From Drosophila persimilis (lineage: Eukaryota; Arthropoda; Insecta; Diptera; Drosophilidae): a DNA stretch of 64,000 nt. The position numbers and the translations under genes are program-made. Location of the stretch: assembly GCF_003286085.1 (NCBI RefSeq), contig NW_020825298.1:7750001-7814000 (forward strand). The letters are read 5' to 3'. The notes under the pieces are model-generated. The model made no database searches and was not told where the DNA came from. It saw only the letters and a program-made list of their open reading frames with translations. Position 1 is the first letter of the stretch, and every line of letters begins with the position of its first letter. Below, in pieces: positions 52,973 through 64,000 of the stretch.

Positions 52973-53030
52973 TCGCGCTGTGTGTGTGCGCGTGTTGAGT
53001 GACTTCTGCTGCTGTTGGTGCCTGCCACTA

Positions 53031-53067
53031 CTGCTGCTGCTGGTGCTGCTGCTGCTGCTGCTGCTGT
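53031..53067. repeat. TGC trinucleotide array
   Basis: A near-perfect TGC run about 200 bp upstream of the predicted odd start. Confidence 0.6.
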
Positions 53068-55600
53068 GGATGTATCTGTATCTGAGAGTAGCGCTCGTTA
53101 ATAACTGAATGCAACTGCGGACTCGTCGACCCGTTTTGAAGGCTCTGCGAGCAGTCGAATGGAATGGAGTGGAGTGGAGAGAGGAGCGAACGCGGACCGA
53201 CCATCTGGGGTTGAATTTATTTGGAAATGGTAGATACGTCCACGCCTACCCTGCTGCCCAGTCGAGCTCTGGGATTGGCTGGCTGCCGTGCGCTGCTGTA
53301 TCTGTATCTTTTGTGTCATTGTTGTTGCTATTGTATCTGCGCGTGCACCCAGTGCCTGGCCTGGCCGGGCCGGGCCCCGACTCTGACTCTGACTCTCGTG
53401 ACGTGACTCTTACTCTGGGACGACTCTGAGTATCCGTCTCCGTGGCAGTAAACAAGCGGAAACTGTTGGCCTGACGGTCGGACGCCCGTTGTTGCTGCTG
53501 CTGCTGGCTGCTGCTGCCGCTGCTGCTGTTGCTGCCTCCGTTGCTGCTGGCTGCTGCTGCTGCTTCTGCCGACTGGTGGCAGGCGGCAGTCGTCAGGCAG
53601 CCATTGCTGCCCGCATCCTTATTCCAAAAGCAAACCCAAACCAATCCCTGTCCAATCCCACCCAGGCGCATGTGCCAGTCGCAGCTGCATCCCCGCCAGG
53701 GAGCCCATCCACATCCTCGTGCCCATCCTCAATCCTCAATCCTCGTCTGTTTTCAACCTTTTTAATGTCGTGCTGGCTCCTCGCCCCAGGATATTGTAAT
53801 CTATTGTCCCTGTGCTCTGCACTCTGCACTGTTTGTGCGTGTGATTCGTTTTCACTTAAATTTTAATTTGCAATACAAATCACTTTTTTTTAACGTTTAC
53901 ACTTTAAAACGGGAATTCAATTAGTGCCATCAAAGAGACTCACTTTTGGGCCAAAATAATGAGGGGATTGATGATTACTCTGATTCCCATTTCCCCAAAA
54001 ATTGAATATGGAAAACATATTTGCAATGGCAAAAGGGATAAACGAATTTCCCAGAGGATATTTAAGCAATCAATTTGCAGTATGATGGAATAATGATAGA
54101 AGTTTCAAACTTTTCCCATCAAAAGTGACTCCCTATTTGGGTGAACTTTTACCCAGCTACAAACTGAAATGTATTCCAGGCATTGCCAATTGCCTTTAAT
54201 GAGTTTCGCATTCGAAATGCTTCATGCTACTCAATTGTATCTCCAAATGAGCTATAATTGAATCGAGAGACAAGCAGGTGCAATTTATGGATAGCAGTGA
54301 AAGGTGAAAATTTTAAGGGTATTTAAGCGCGAACACTAAGAAAAGATACAACAATAGTTCGACGATGATTCAATGTTGTCTAGATGAAGATACTTATACA
54401 GACTTAAATATTCGAAATAAATCACATTATAAATAGTCTTTTTCATTCCACAATCTTTACACAAAAACTAAAAGACTAAGTGACGATCATCAAATTGAAT
54501 TATAATTCCTAGTTTGGATTTCCCACACATTAAAAAATATTTCAAAATTTCCAACCAACAAATTATGGATATTCTTATCCCATTATCTCCTGCTTCCGAA
54601 TTCCCTGCAGTACATCCCCTCGAATTTGACTTGTCGACTTGTCTTTCCCACAGCGTTTCCGTACTGGATCTCCGGCTAAGCCATGAACCAAGCAAAACAT
54701 AACGAAACGAAACGAAACATTTCCCATTGATAGGTTTTACCCACTTAAGCACAGACTCAACGTAGGACCAGGATCAGGATCAGCATCAGGACTAAGCCCA
54801 TTGCGACACACTCCGTCACAGACTCTGGACTCTGGGATTGACTTTTCCTAGTCGCGTGATCCTCTGGACGAAAGCCAATTAAACAATATTTAGACAACAG
54901 GCTCAATAAACTTTCCCATCATCAAACATGGCTGAATCAATAGCCGCATCCTGCGAGGGAAGGATTTCCCCATGGCCAGATCAAATCTGTATTCTATCCA
55001 TCACCATACATATGCACTAAACGACGAGTATGTGCGATGGGATGTGTGCCGTACCGTCGGATTCGTGGGCAGCTTTAGCGTTTGGCAATTGTCGCCGCTG
55101 TTGACACGGGGCAAACAGTCGGCGAACTTTTCCATTTCAAAGTGACAGGGACGGAGGGACGGACAGACGGTGAACGGTGACTCCTCCTCTGTGACGGTGA
55201 CTCTTCCACCGACTGACTCTCTGACTCTCCGACTCTTTGCTTTTGGAGTCGCGCGCAGTAATTAACATCATGTCATAAGTGTACAAAGGCAAATAAATAA
55301 ATAAATAGATAGATAAACACACAAACAGAGTGGAACCGGAGACACACATGAAAGACCCAGACCGAATATTTCCCAGCGTACATTCCCATATGATATATGG
55401 CGTGGCACTGACTTCCTGCTATTGCTGTTTGTTGTTATCAACACATGGCCAAAAAGGATTAGGATTCAGCTAACACACATGTTCCTGTATTTGCATATAG
55501 GAAGGAGACCAGAGCTAGAGCCGCATCCTCGAATTCATCTTCATACATCCATCACGGAAACGGAAACAATCCAGAGATATACGCGGAGAGAGAGAGAGAG
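53068..55600. other. Upstream flank of odd, no gene recognised
   Basis: No gene seen. A second TGC/GCTGC-rich stretch covers about 53,491-53,570 and gives spurious polyleucine or polyserine frames. An AT-rich stretch with T-runs follows at 53,870-54,000. A GGATTA (Bicoid-type) box lies at 55456-55461 and a GA run at 55,584-55,602. Confidence 0.5.
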
Positions 55601-55610
55601 AGCTCCTTAA

Positions 55611-56075
55611 AGACCATAAAAAAGATGGGAAGGCGAAGGCCAAGGACCTGCACTAATAAAGAAGTCATTGGCTGGGCCATAAAGCCATAAAAAACTATAA
55701 AACTGGCCCTCTGCTCGACATTAGTAGCCTGCCATTGTATCTCGACCTCGTCCTCTGCGAAAAATTGGAGGAAAAAAAATGTAGAGCGTAAAAAATATAA
55801 CAACGAGAGCAAAAAATCACAAAATCATCATAAAACCGAAAAATGACAACTTACTTACCATAAAAATCTGGCAAACACTTCGCAGAAGATGCCACAGAAA
55901 GACCCTCGGGTCTCCATGGCTCTGCCTCTGACTTTCTGGACTCTGACCCGGTTTTTAGCAATATTTTGTGCATTTTTTGTTTTGTTTTGTTTTTTTGTAT
56001 GTTTTTTTCGTTAGGGCCATGCATATTTTATGATATTTTTTCATGTTTCCACGAAAAAAATTAGATTTTTTAGGC
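55611..56075. promoter_or_regulatory. odd: Candidate odd enhancer about 3 kb upstream (CCATAAA and T-run cluster)
   Basis: CCATAAA boxes lie at 55614, 55677, 55685 and 55858, plus CATAAA at 55829. They are followed by runs of six or more T or A at about 55973, 55990, 56002, 56035, 56054 and 56066. CCATAAA/TTTATGG is a Caudal or Abd-B type site and T-runs are Hunchback type. The distance from the predicted odd start is 2.8-3.2 kb. Stripe enhancers of odd are known within about 5 kb upstream in D. melanogaster, so this is a plausible orthologous element; the assignment is inference. Confidence 0.4.
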
Positions 56076-57140
56076 CAAAAATGTCGCTGCATTGTTAGCG
56101 TCAGTGTCAGTTGCTGTTGCAGTCACTGTCTATGGGCAATAATTGTAAAATGACTTTTTAGTGGCCCATATGGGTCAGGGGTTTCGATTTTCGTTTTTCG
56201 CTCTTCGCTTTTTTCCACAAAATCGACTTTTTGTGAGTCAAGGCAAAAATTGGAAAAACTAAGAATGCTTGGAATACACTTTTTTTCTTTTGAATCAGAC
56301 CTCTTTAAGCTACTGGGATCTTTACTTGATCTTCTAAGAAAGCATTGCACTTGCCAAGTAAAAACTTAAGAAAATGGTTGCTGGTGACCAACACAGTAAA
56401 ACTTAAATGCATTTTCCTCTGAGTTAAACTACTTTCAAAAACTACTTAATTGAAATTTAAACTTAATTTAAATCGTTTTCACAAAAAATATAGCCTCAGA
56501 AATGTTTTCTTCCCAGCATTTTTCAAGGTAACTCCCTGAAGATCTATGATTTAGCCTTGAACATAACATTTTTCTATGAGTCAAACTTCCTTAAGCTACT
56601 GACATCTTTGTTTATCTTCCAAGAAACCAAGAATCAATGCCATCTCTAGAAGTCTTTTTTTATTTCCCTCCCATAATGGATTTCCTGCAGAAGGGTGGGG
56701 TTAAAGTTAAATCCAACATCATTTTCTCATACATCAAGTCGAAAAGATAGACAGAGAGAGATGAAGATAGAGAGAGAGAGAGCGAGAGCGAAAGATCTTG
56801 TAAGAAGGCAAAAACTTGGTTCAAGGCTTAGTCTCGAAAGCAATTTGCAATTTCATGGCAAAACAGAAAGAGAGAAAGCCTCCGAAGGAGAAGGAAGGCA
56901 GAAGGTCCAATGAGGTAGAAGAAAAAACAATTTGAGTTATTGAAAATGCTTCCAATGAACTGCTGAACACAACACCAATTTCCCAGCAACGCCAAAAAGT
57001 TGCAAAAATTGTTCCACGGCAGTCCTTGAGATTCGCATTATAATTAGGTAAATATGGGCATTATACGATCAGAAGTCAAGGCCTGGGTGCAGTACGGGTG
57101 CATGCTGCATTGTTGCGATTTGAATTGCTTGCGAAAAGTA
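56076..57140. other. Intergenic DNA between two candidate enhancers
   Basis: Unique, rather A/T-rich DNA with no gene. It contains GAGAGAGAG-type runs at about 56,752-56,790. Confidence 0.5.
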
Positions 57141-57149
57141 TTTAAACAC

Positions 57150-58070
57150 ACCATAAACGCGTCACGCCCGCGACTCCTTTCGGGCCAGGCCAATGCGAAG
57201 AGTATCGCGGATGGGCCATAAACGGGCGGGCGGGCGAATCGGCCAAGGACAAGGCAACCATAAGTTGCCACGACCAAAACCAAAACATTCGGTCCTCTAC
57301 GACCCCTTCGAAAAAGGGGTGTAATCTTTACCAGCGTAATTAAAGGGGTGTTGATGCCCAACCCAGGTAGCCCTGGCCAGCCCTGGCCAGCCCTTGCCAG
57401 CCCTTCTCCTGCAATCCTCTCCTGTCCTGTCCCTGGGTTATGGTTATGACCAAATCCTGGAACTAACCCTAAATGTTCTCCTTAGGGTTCGCTCCTTTTG
57501 GCTTGCCTTCATTGTCTTTCACCTTGCGGTGGGCGCGACGCACTTTTACTCCTTCCTCGGCTTCTACTTCTACTCCGCTCTATTCCTTCTGCTCACCGGA
57601 CCCGCTCACGCACGACCATAGTACGGGGAAATCGGAGAAACTCTCGCTCGAACAAAAGGAGTAGCCCAAGGATTAGTGAACTTCGCAAAAGGCACTTCTC
57701 TTCAGGTCTGTGCATTTGTGTGTGTGTGTGGCCTTGCCAAAAGGAGTCACTACGCATATCTTCTCAAAGTGTGTACACATGTACATATCCTCGATGTTCC
57801 GTGTGTTGCGAATCCCAGGAAGGGTTACGGTTTTAGTCCAGGGAAGGGTTGTACTTTATTTGTTAAAATAATTAGATTAATCCTTTGAGAGTTGACTTTT
57901 CTGGTCATATTAGTGCTGCGAGAGGCTACTCCCCCATACACACTATTTCCTGTAGCGAATCAAAAGGGTTTTTCGGTTTGGTTTGGTTTGGTTTGAGATT
58001 CGTTACCCCCCGAAAGGATTGTAGTTTATTTGCTAAAATAATTAGATTAATCCTTTGACTTGAAGGAAAA
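57150..58070. promoter_or_regulatory. odd: Candidate odd enhancer 4.3-5.2 kb upstream
   Basis: CCATAAAC boxes lie at 57151 and 57216. Two identical AAAGGGGTGT boxes lie at 57313 and 57342, close to the Krüppel/Huckebein consensus AAAGGGGTTA. A perfect Zelda box CAGGTAG lies at 57364-57370, and GGATTA at 57670. A duplicated ~46-bp block at 57843-57888 and 58012-58058 carries ATTAGATTAATCC, with overlapping homeodomain/Bicoid sites. The combination of maternal, gap and pioneer-type sites is what an early stripe enhancer contains. Activity is not shown by sequence alone. Confidence 0.4.
57843..58058 (+). repeat. Direct duplication of a ~46-bp block
   Basis: The copies are at 57843-57888 and 58012-58058, in the same orientation, with starts 169 bp apart. 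The right 25 bp (AAAATAATTAGATTAATCCT and onward) are identical; the left parts differ at a few positions. The spacer is unrelated and holds a GGTTT tandem near 57,975-57,995. Confidence 0.85.
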
Positions 58071-61000
58071 CACTTTAATCCCACAATGAGTCTTCTTCAA
58101 TGGCATGAAGAGTTGGTTCAAATGGAATGGGAATTTTCTTTTTTGGAAACTTACTTTTTACTGAATCAACTTCAAATTGTACCGTTTTTGGGAAAGCCAA
58201 TGATGATAGAGCTAATAATCTTTTCATCATGAAATCTTCAACATGATTCTTTAAAGACTTACCTTAACTCAAATATAACGTAAATATTCATCAATTAATC
58301 TTATGTATATCTGAGATGTTCTATTCGGTTTTCTTGGTTTTCGACATAACATCCCGTACTCTTACGGATTGGGAAACCAGGTTTCGGGTCTCGACAAATT
58401 CTCTTTGTGCAGTGAAATTTTCTTCCCGATTTTCATAGTGATCTTCAGTAAATTTTATATCTTATATTTTCTATTCAAATTATGTGGAATCAGTGTTTTA
58501 TTTTCTTTGGTATGCTATGTTTTCGCACCTGTTGTTGGAACTCACAGAAAGATATTTAGATCTCAACAAAGACCCGACCCAAATGGAGGCTCCTCCCACT
58601 TTTATATCTCCTTTTGGTGGACTGTTGGCTACCTTATGTGTGTGGTAGTACACCCCACATGGGGGGAGGCGGTCGCTTGGGAGCTTATCGAGCCCAGCGT
58701 CAGTCACCACATCATCAGCCTAGCAGTCGAGTGCTGTTTGCTGTCAGATCGTAAACGGAACCAACCCCGTATTTTGATAAGGGACACGAAAATGTCGCAA
58801 AAACAGAATGAGTTGGTAAAAAATCTAACGATAAAAAAAACGGCACACTGGGCCCCAGGTCAAGAGGGGAGGAGGATTGTTTGGGGGGAAGGGTGAAGCG
58901 ATGACAACTGGGCGACAACACCTTTACGATGCCGGAGACGGACACAGAGACGTAGCCGGAGCCGGAGCCGGAGACCGAGTCACAGGGCGAGCGAGCGGGT
59001 GGCTTTGATTTTAGCCGCCGCGCTTGTCATAAACATCGTCCGAGAGGGCCGCCGACCGCCGACTTTCATATTTTGCCGTCTGTTTCTCTTTTTTCCATTT
59101 ATTTATTCCTTTTATGCTTTATTTGCGTTTGTGATTTAGCAATATGGCGGATGGGAAGGCTGCGCTGTGCTGTGCTGTGCTGTGTGGCAGTGCATGTGGA
59201 TGTGGATGGCTGGCTATATGGCCATCTATATGGTGGTTGGGTCGGAGGAATGGCGGTTGGGTCCAAAGTAAACCGGCGCCCGCCAATCAAAATGCGTGGC
59301 CAGTCTCAACCCATTGATGATAGATTCGATTGAAAACAAAAATATATTTCAAGTGGTCTATCAATCTTCTATTTATTGAATTGAAATATTCATAGGTAAT
59401 TGAATGATTATCAAGCAAATGTTTTCCTTAGATTTCGATATGATGGCAATCTGTGACGAAAAAGTGAATAGAACTTAAAAAGAGAGGCTGCTTAAAAAGG
59501 GTTTTGGGACACAAATTGGTTTATCCATCGAATAGGAGGATTATCTAAGGATTGGGGTAACATCCAGGAGTTCTTTGCCGAGAAAGGAAGAAAGGATTCT
59601 ATATTTATGTGTATGTATTTTTTTTTTTGGGAAATGTGATGCATGTAAACACGAGCCAGAACTTAACTCTTATAAAAACCTCACCTCAACAAAATGGTGG
59701 CGAAAACTACTCGTAGTCCCCAGGCCCACCAACAGTTGAAAGTCTTTGCTTTCGAAAAGATACTTTGATTAATTAATAATGGAATTGTTGTGGATCAGTG
59801 CCTTGTGGGGGTGCTTGCTAAGGAGCAGAGCAGAGCAGAGGTGTAGGGCTAATTGAAATGGCTTGAATGGACACACAGTTCGGGTTGTAGGTCTTTTCAA
59901 TTAGCCCAAAATCACCTGGGGAGTGTGTTCACGCTTATGCCCAGCCCCACGTCTCATTAAGGGAGTATTAATGAAAGGAATGATCCCGCGCAGAGGCCAC
60001 CCATTGATAGATAACTAGTCATATCGCATGCACTAGAAGGGATACTATATACCACTGCGTAATCCAAGACAAGTGTGTAATTAATAATGCTCCATGAGCC
60101 AGTGCCCTTTTCCACTCCACTCCCACTCCACTCATTCCAACCGATGATCAATTTTCGATGATTTTCCAGTGAAGATCGAAGATCTTGTAAAGTATTCAAA
60201 TTACGGGGCGACGAAAAGTGTGAAAATGCGTTTTGAACGACACGACACGTCGCACCCATAACATTCTGTGATTTATGATGGCAAAACATGTGCGACCCAC
60301 AAAAAACACGCAGAGATCGAAGATCAGAGGACAGTGGAGGGGCACAGCGTAGATCAGCTGCAGCTCCACTATGATTCGACTCGACTCGATCCTTGGACAT
60401 CCTTCAGCGCCACTTTCGGGGAGTGTCAAGTGTTTGTTGCTCCGATTACATGCAATGTTGGTTATCCCAATTCGGTTATTAGGGCAGTGTTTACAGTGCG
60501 GCGCTATCCATAAATTACTGTAGGCACAAGACCCAACTACAGAAGAATTCGACCAGAACCAAACCAAAGAGAAAGCACTTCTCGAGTTCGATTTTGTGGG
60601 GTAACCCGAGATGGAATCCTTGGCCGATAACAATTTCTTAAAACTCTCCATTCTCCATTGAGTTTGTTTATATTTTCGCTGAGACTAATTGTCGACATCA
60701 GCCGCATATTGTACGAGTACGCAGTATCCCCATCTGGTGCTCTCGCACAGACATTGAGGCACAGAGGCACAGAGGCAAGTGCCTCAAGCTACAAGAATTT
60801 TGTAGGGAAATCACTTGGAAATTTATTGGTTAAAACTATGTCCAGTTCCAGACTCCAGATTGTAATTCCATTTGTGTGACTGTGACTTTTGTGTGGTCTA
60901 AAATCGCTTTTCCTTTTCCATCTCAAGTGCTGAATGTGGAGTGTAGGGACGTTTTGCAGTTGCATTTTTTTATGACTACTTACGGCTAATGCGTCTTTCG

Positions 61001-64000
61001 GGGAACTGTTGCAGCAATACGGTAGTAAATAGTTGCACCACTCAAGTGGCTGGCTGGCTGCCCCGTCGAGTACTACCGAAACTCTTATCATCTAAAGATC
61101 CACAGATTGTTTGGTTTCGTTGTGACAGCACAGCACAACACAGTGAAGTGAAGGAGCAGTGTTATGGTTATGTGGTTGTTACAAAACAAAGTCTAAAGCA
61201 GGAAGATATCAGATATCTGAGTGCTTGTCCACAGTCAAACATTTCGTTATAAAAATCCGGCAAGGAGCATATCCAAAGGAATCTCTCAAGTGATAAGGAT
61301 GAAAATTTGGAAGTACATCAGGCTCGAATCAGCCCAAATCATGTCTCAAATAAGAAAGTATCTCATGGAATAGCGAAATCTTACCTTTTTTGTTGCTATC
61401 TATCACATATGTGCATTTAAACTTCTATGAATATCGAAATATCCCTTTCCATCTTCACAGTCAAACCATTCTTCCCAAATATGTTAAGGAACATGTAAAT
61501 AATTATCTCATTAACCTTTCGTTTCTAGAGTGCCTCTACTGAGTGTTCAATCTTCCATCTAAGGATATTTTTCCTTTCTTTAGTATCTTAATATCTCTCT
61601 GTTGAAACTCCTTTACTAATCACTCAATTCAATGGCCAACTAATCGAACTTCGTTTCATGGTTAACCCAAGATTGGCCACACACACAGAACGACAACCAG
61701 AACAAGAAATAGAGGCAGACCCAAAACAGAGACAGGGACAGAGACACCTACCAGGTTGCTCCCCGAGGAGGAATCGTTCGGTGCCGCATCCTGCTGCTAA
61801 ATAGTTACAAATAATTATCTGTTTGGCAAATATCCGTACTCGATTCGGCGACAACTTCATCGATACGAGTATATCCAGTGTGCCTTCCCTCCATCCAAAC
61901 ACAATTGCCATTATCCATCCACAGCCTTGAGACGCTGCTTGCTGCTGCTGGGTCGCAGAGGGGGCGCGAGGTTAGCCCAAGTTTGGGTTTGAGTTTGGGT
62001 TTCGATGGATAGATGGATGGATGGACTTGATGGACTAGGCCAAACGAGCATATCGAATCTCTGGAATCCCGCTCTGTGCTGAAGTGGAATCCCGCTCAGC
62101 GCTCGGGACTAATGTTGTGATTAGCATCTGCGTTGACAAACACAGTAAGCGGTCCCAAGGCGAAATCTTCCACTGTAGAAGATGCCTTGCTCTTCCTTTG
62201 CCTGTGCCATTGCCTTGGAATCGGACTCGTGAGTTTCGTCCCCACCCAAGATGAATAATTATGGGCGATCTTTATGCTTGCACCGGCTCCTCGCTGGGAC
62301 CGTTAATGCCTCGCCCAATACCCATTCCTGGGCGAGAGTTCTTGGCCAGATCGTTCCAGGCCGTGGGTTACCTGCGGCGTTTTGGCATTCCGAAAATTCC
62401 TGCTTCGACTTCGCCTTCAATTGATGCGCTCAGTGAGTCGTCGCATTGTTAGACAAAACGAATTCACGCGTATTCCGCCGAAACTCGCTAATGGTCACAG
62501 CGAGTCGTCCACAGCGGCATGTCACGGCACGGAACGGAACGGAACGATCCACGGATATGAGATCTCGGAGTGGTTCCGAGCCTGAAGATCTGCATGTGTG
62601 TGTTTTGCCTTCACCTTGGCCTCCGCCTGTGTTATTAATGATGGAAATTTGAAAATACAGAAGGTTCAATAATTGCAACATCATTGTGCGCGATGAGCGA
62701 TGCTGAGGATGAGGATGAGGACGAGTCGCAGTTCTCCGATTTCTCAACCTTTGAGAGAGAGCGAATGAGATAGAGAGGGAAAGAGAGATAGTGACTTTGT
62801 CTCAACAACAAAGCTGTTAACAAATTGCCGCTTATACTACTACTACTCTCGTATGCTTCTTCAAGCCATTTCGCCACACTTCCCGTACTAATACACGCGC
62901 GTCCCTGAGAACATGAGTCGATGTTCCACGTTTCATGTCCTGAAAGATGGTTTTATTGCCGCATTTATGAGCTTCAGTACCTACTAGCCCTTCGAAGCAG
63001 ATCCGATCGGCAGCACTGCATTTATATTGCAGCAATTTCGTATCAATTGAATATTTTCCACGAATGCACAAAGGCCATAAAGCGCGTCGCGTGGAGTACA
63101 CATAGAAATAGGAATAGGAGTAGTTGTAGGAGTAAATAGTATATGGATATCGGGAAGGAAGGACACATGCCTCGCCTCGTCTTCTGTTTATGCCAATTTT
63201 TATACGCTTTCAGGTCGAGTGTTCCACTGCCCGCTTCACCTTCACTTTGCATCCCATTTCCATGACCTATGGCCCATTGCCATTCCCGTTTTATTGGCCT
63301 CGTCCGGCGTCTTTTTGTCATCATAATTCACGTGTAAAACATGCCCGCCGTTCCGTGCTCTTCCGTTCCCTCAATCCCATTTTTGGCCCAAAAGAAGAGG
63401 ATTGCGCGTGCGCGCCTCTCCATTTGTTTGCATTGAGCGCGCGAGTCACACGCCCCGTGCCCGGTGCCCCGAGCCCCGAACGCCGAGCCAAGAAATCAAG
63501 TAATGAACAAACACAAATGCTGCAAGACGAAGGAGAAGTAGAAGGAAGCCCAATGTCGATTCCCTTGAATTTTCGGCGCACGAATCAAGTTCTTTTAACA
63601 CTTGCCAAACGACAAGTGGATACGGCTGCAAGAGTGGCAGTGGCCTTGCCCAAAATGGCCAAGACGTAAATTAAGAATGGACTGGCCATACTGAAAACAC
63701 TACAAAATGTAGGTATATTTTAAAACAATTTCAAGTTAAAGGATGAAACTTAAGCCTAACATTTATAATGGAAAAAGCAGCCAACTAAAATATCAGGAAG
63801 ATAACAGTCTACAGATCATTTAAAAGTAGCTTTATTTTGTATATGTTTTGACCTATACCTTCTAAATTTAGTCTATGCTAACCAAGATGAAAAATATCAA
63901 AGACCAAACCAATGGCCAAATCTTTTAAATGTTTAATAATTCAACTATCATTTAGCCCCATATTACTCATCTCTATCTATGGCCGCACTACTCGATTGAT
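58071..64000. other. Distal upstream flank of odd, no gene recognised
   Basis: No supported gene in about 6 kb. A stop-free 175-codon frame at 58,369-58,896 starts without ATG, is AT-rich and has no domain. A 63-codon ATG frame at 62,261 and a 159-codon frame at 63,190 show no recognisable features. The stretch contains a GTGCT tandem at about 59,160-59,182, TACGAGTA boxes at 60712 and 61864 with the reverse complement at 59708, and GCCATAAA at 63074. Confidence 0.5.

Noticed and set aside
28644-54653. Su(H)-type sites (YGTGRGAA) as a Notch input cluster, for example near 28,850, 34,087, 36,880, 41,228 and 54,647
   Set aside because: About seven were counted and about eight are expected by chance, with no tight grouping; there is no enrichment to report.
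58369-58896. 175-codon open frame with hydrophobic start
   Set aside because: It begins at TTG, is AT-rich with a composition-driven hydrophobic part, and has no domain or good ATG.
62261-62452. 63-codon ATG frame (MGDLYACTGSSLGPLMPRPI...)
   Set aside because: It has a good ATG and a protein-like look, but no signal peptide, domain, promoter or splice partner that I can see; too short to support.
63190-63669. 159-codon ATG frame at the right edge
   Set aside because: No recognisable features, mixed simple-sequence composition, and competing open frames on the other strand.

Overview
The window is Drosophila euchromatin. It carries two of the odd-skipped family zinc-finger genes, sister of odd and bowl (sob) and odd-skipped (odd), both on the minus strand and about 28 kb apart. 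The identification rests on near-invariant C2H2 fingers, on the N-terminus of Odd joined across a small intron, and on its C-terminal Groucho-type motif. Runs of CAG/CTG, GA/CT and degenerate short tandem repeats are typical of Drosophila non-coding DNA. An obscura-group species would fit, but nothing in the window proves the species. The third local family member expected from D. melanogaster, drumstick (drm), was not found and probably lies beyond the left edge.

Layout. Positions 1-11,050 are intergenic: a cluster of CGATA/TATCG sites (2.9-3.4 kb), a decayed dispersed repeat (7.16-7.39 kb) and one weak candidate membrane-protein exon (9.35-9.62 kb, minus). At 11.05-12.0 kb lie two small plus-strand genes that look related. 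Each encodes a 55-56 aa secreted peptide ending in a C-x8-C module, and the first has a textbook TATA/initiator promoter. Positions 12.0-21.36 kb are intergenic and include a second relic of the dispersed repeat. sob occupies about 21.36-24.4 kb. A 26-kb stretch without convincing genes follows (24.8-50.6 kb). odd occupies about 50.6-52.83 kb. The rest (53-64 kb) is upstream of odd and holds the strongest regulatory signals: a T-run plus CCATAAA cluster about 3 kb upstream, and a second region 4.3-5.2 kb upstream with paired AAAGGGGTGT boxes, a CAGGTAG box and a duplicated ~46-bp block around GATTAATCC.

How it works together. Sob and Odd are nuclear C2H2 transcription factors of one paralogous group, used in segmentation, leg joints and gut or renal patterning. 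The long non-coding flanks are best read as a regulatory landscape, probably partly shared. GAGA-rich tracts sit just upstream of both genes. Two words are over-represented by hand count: TACGAGTA (11 copies) and TTTATGGC/GCCATAAA (16 copies), against about 2 each expected for a uniform octamer on both strands. Exon borders, promoters and enhancer calls come from reading the sequence only; no alignment or transcript data were available.
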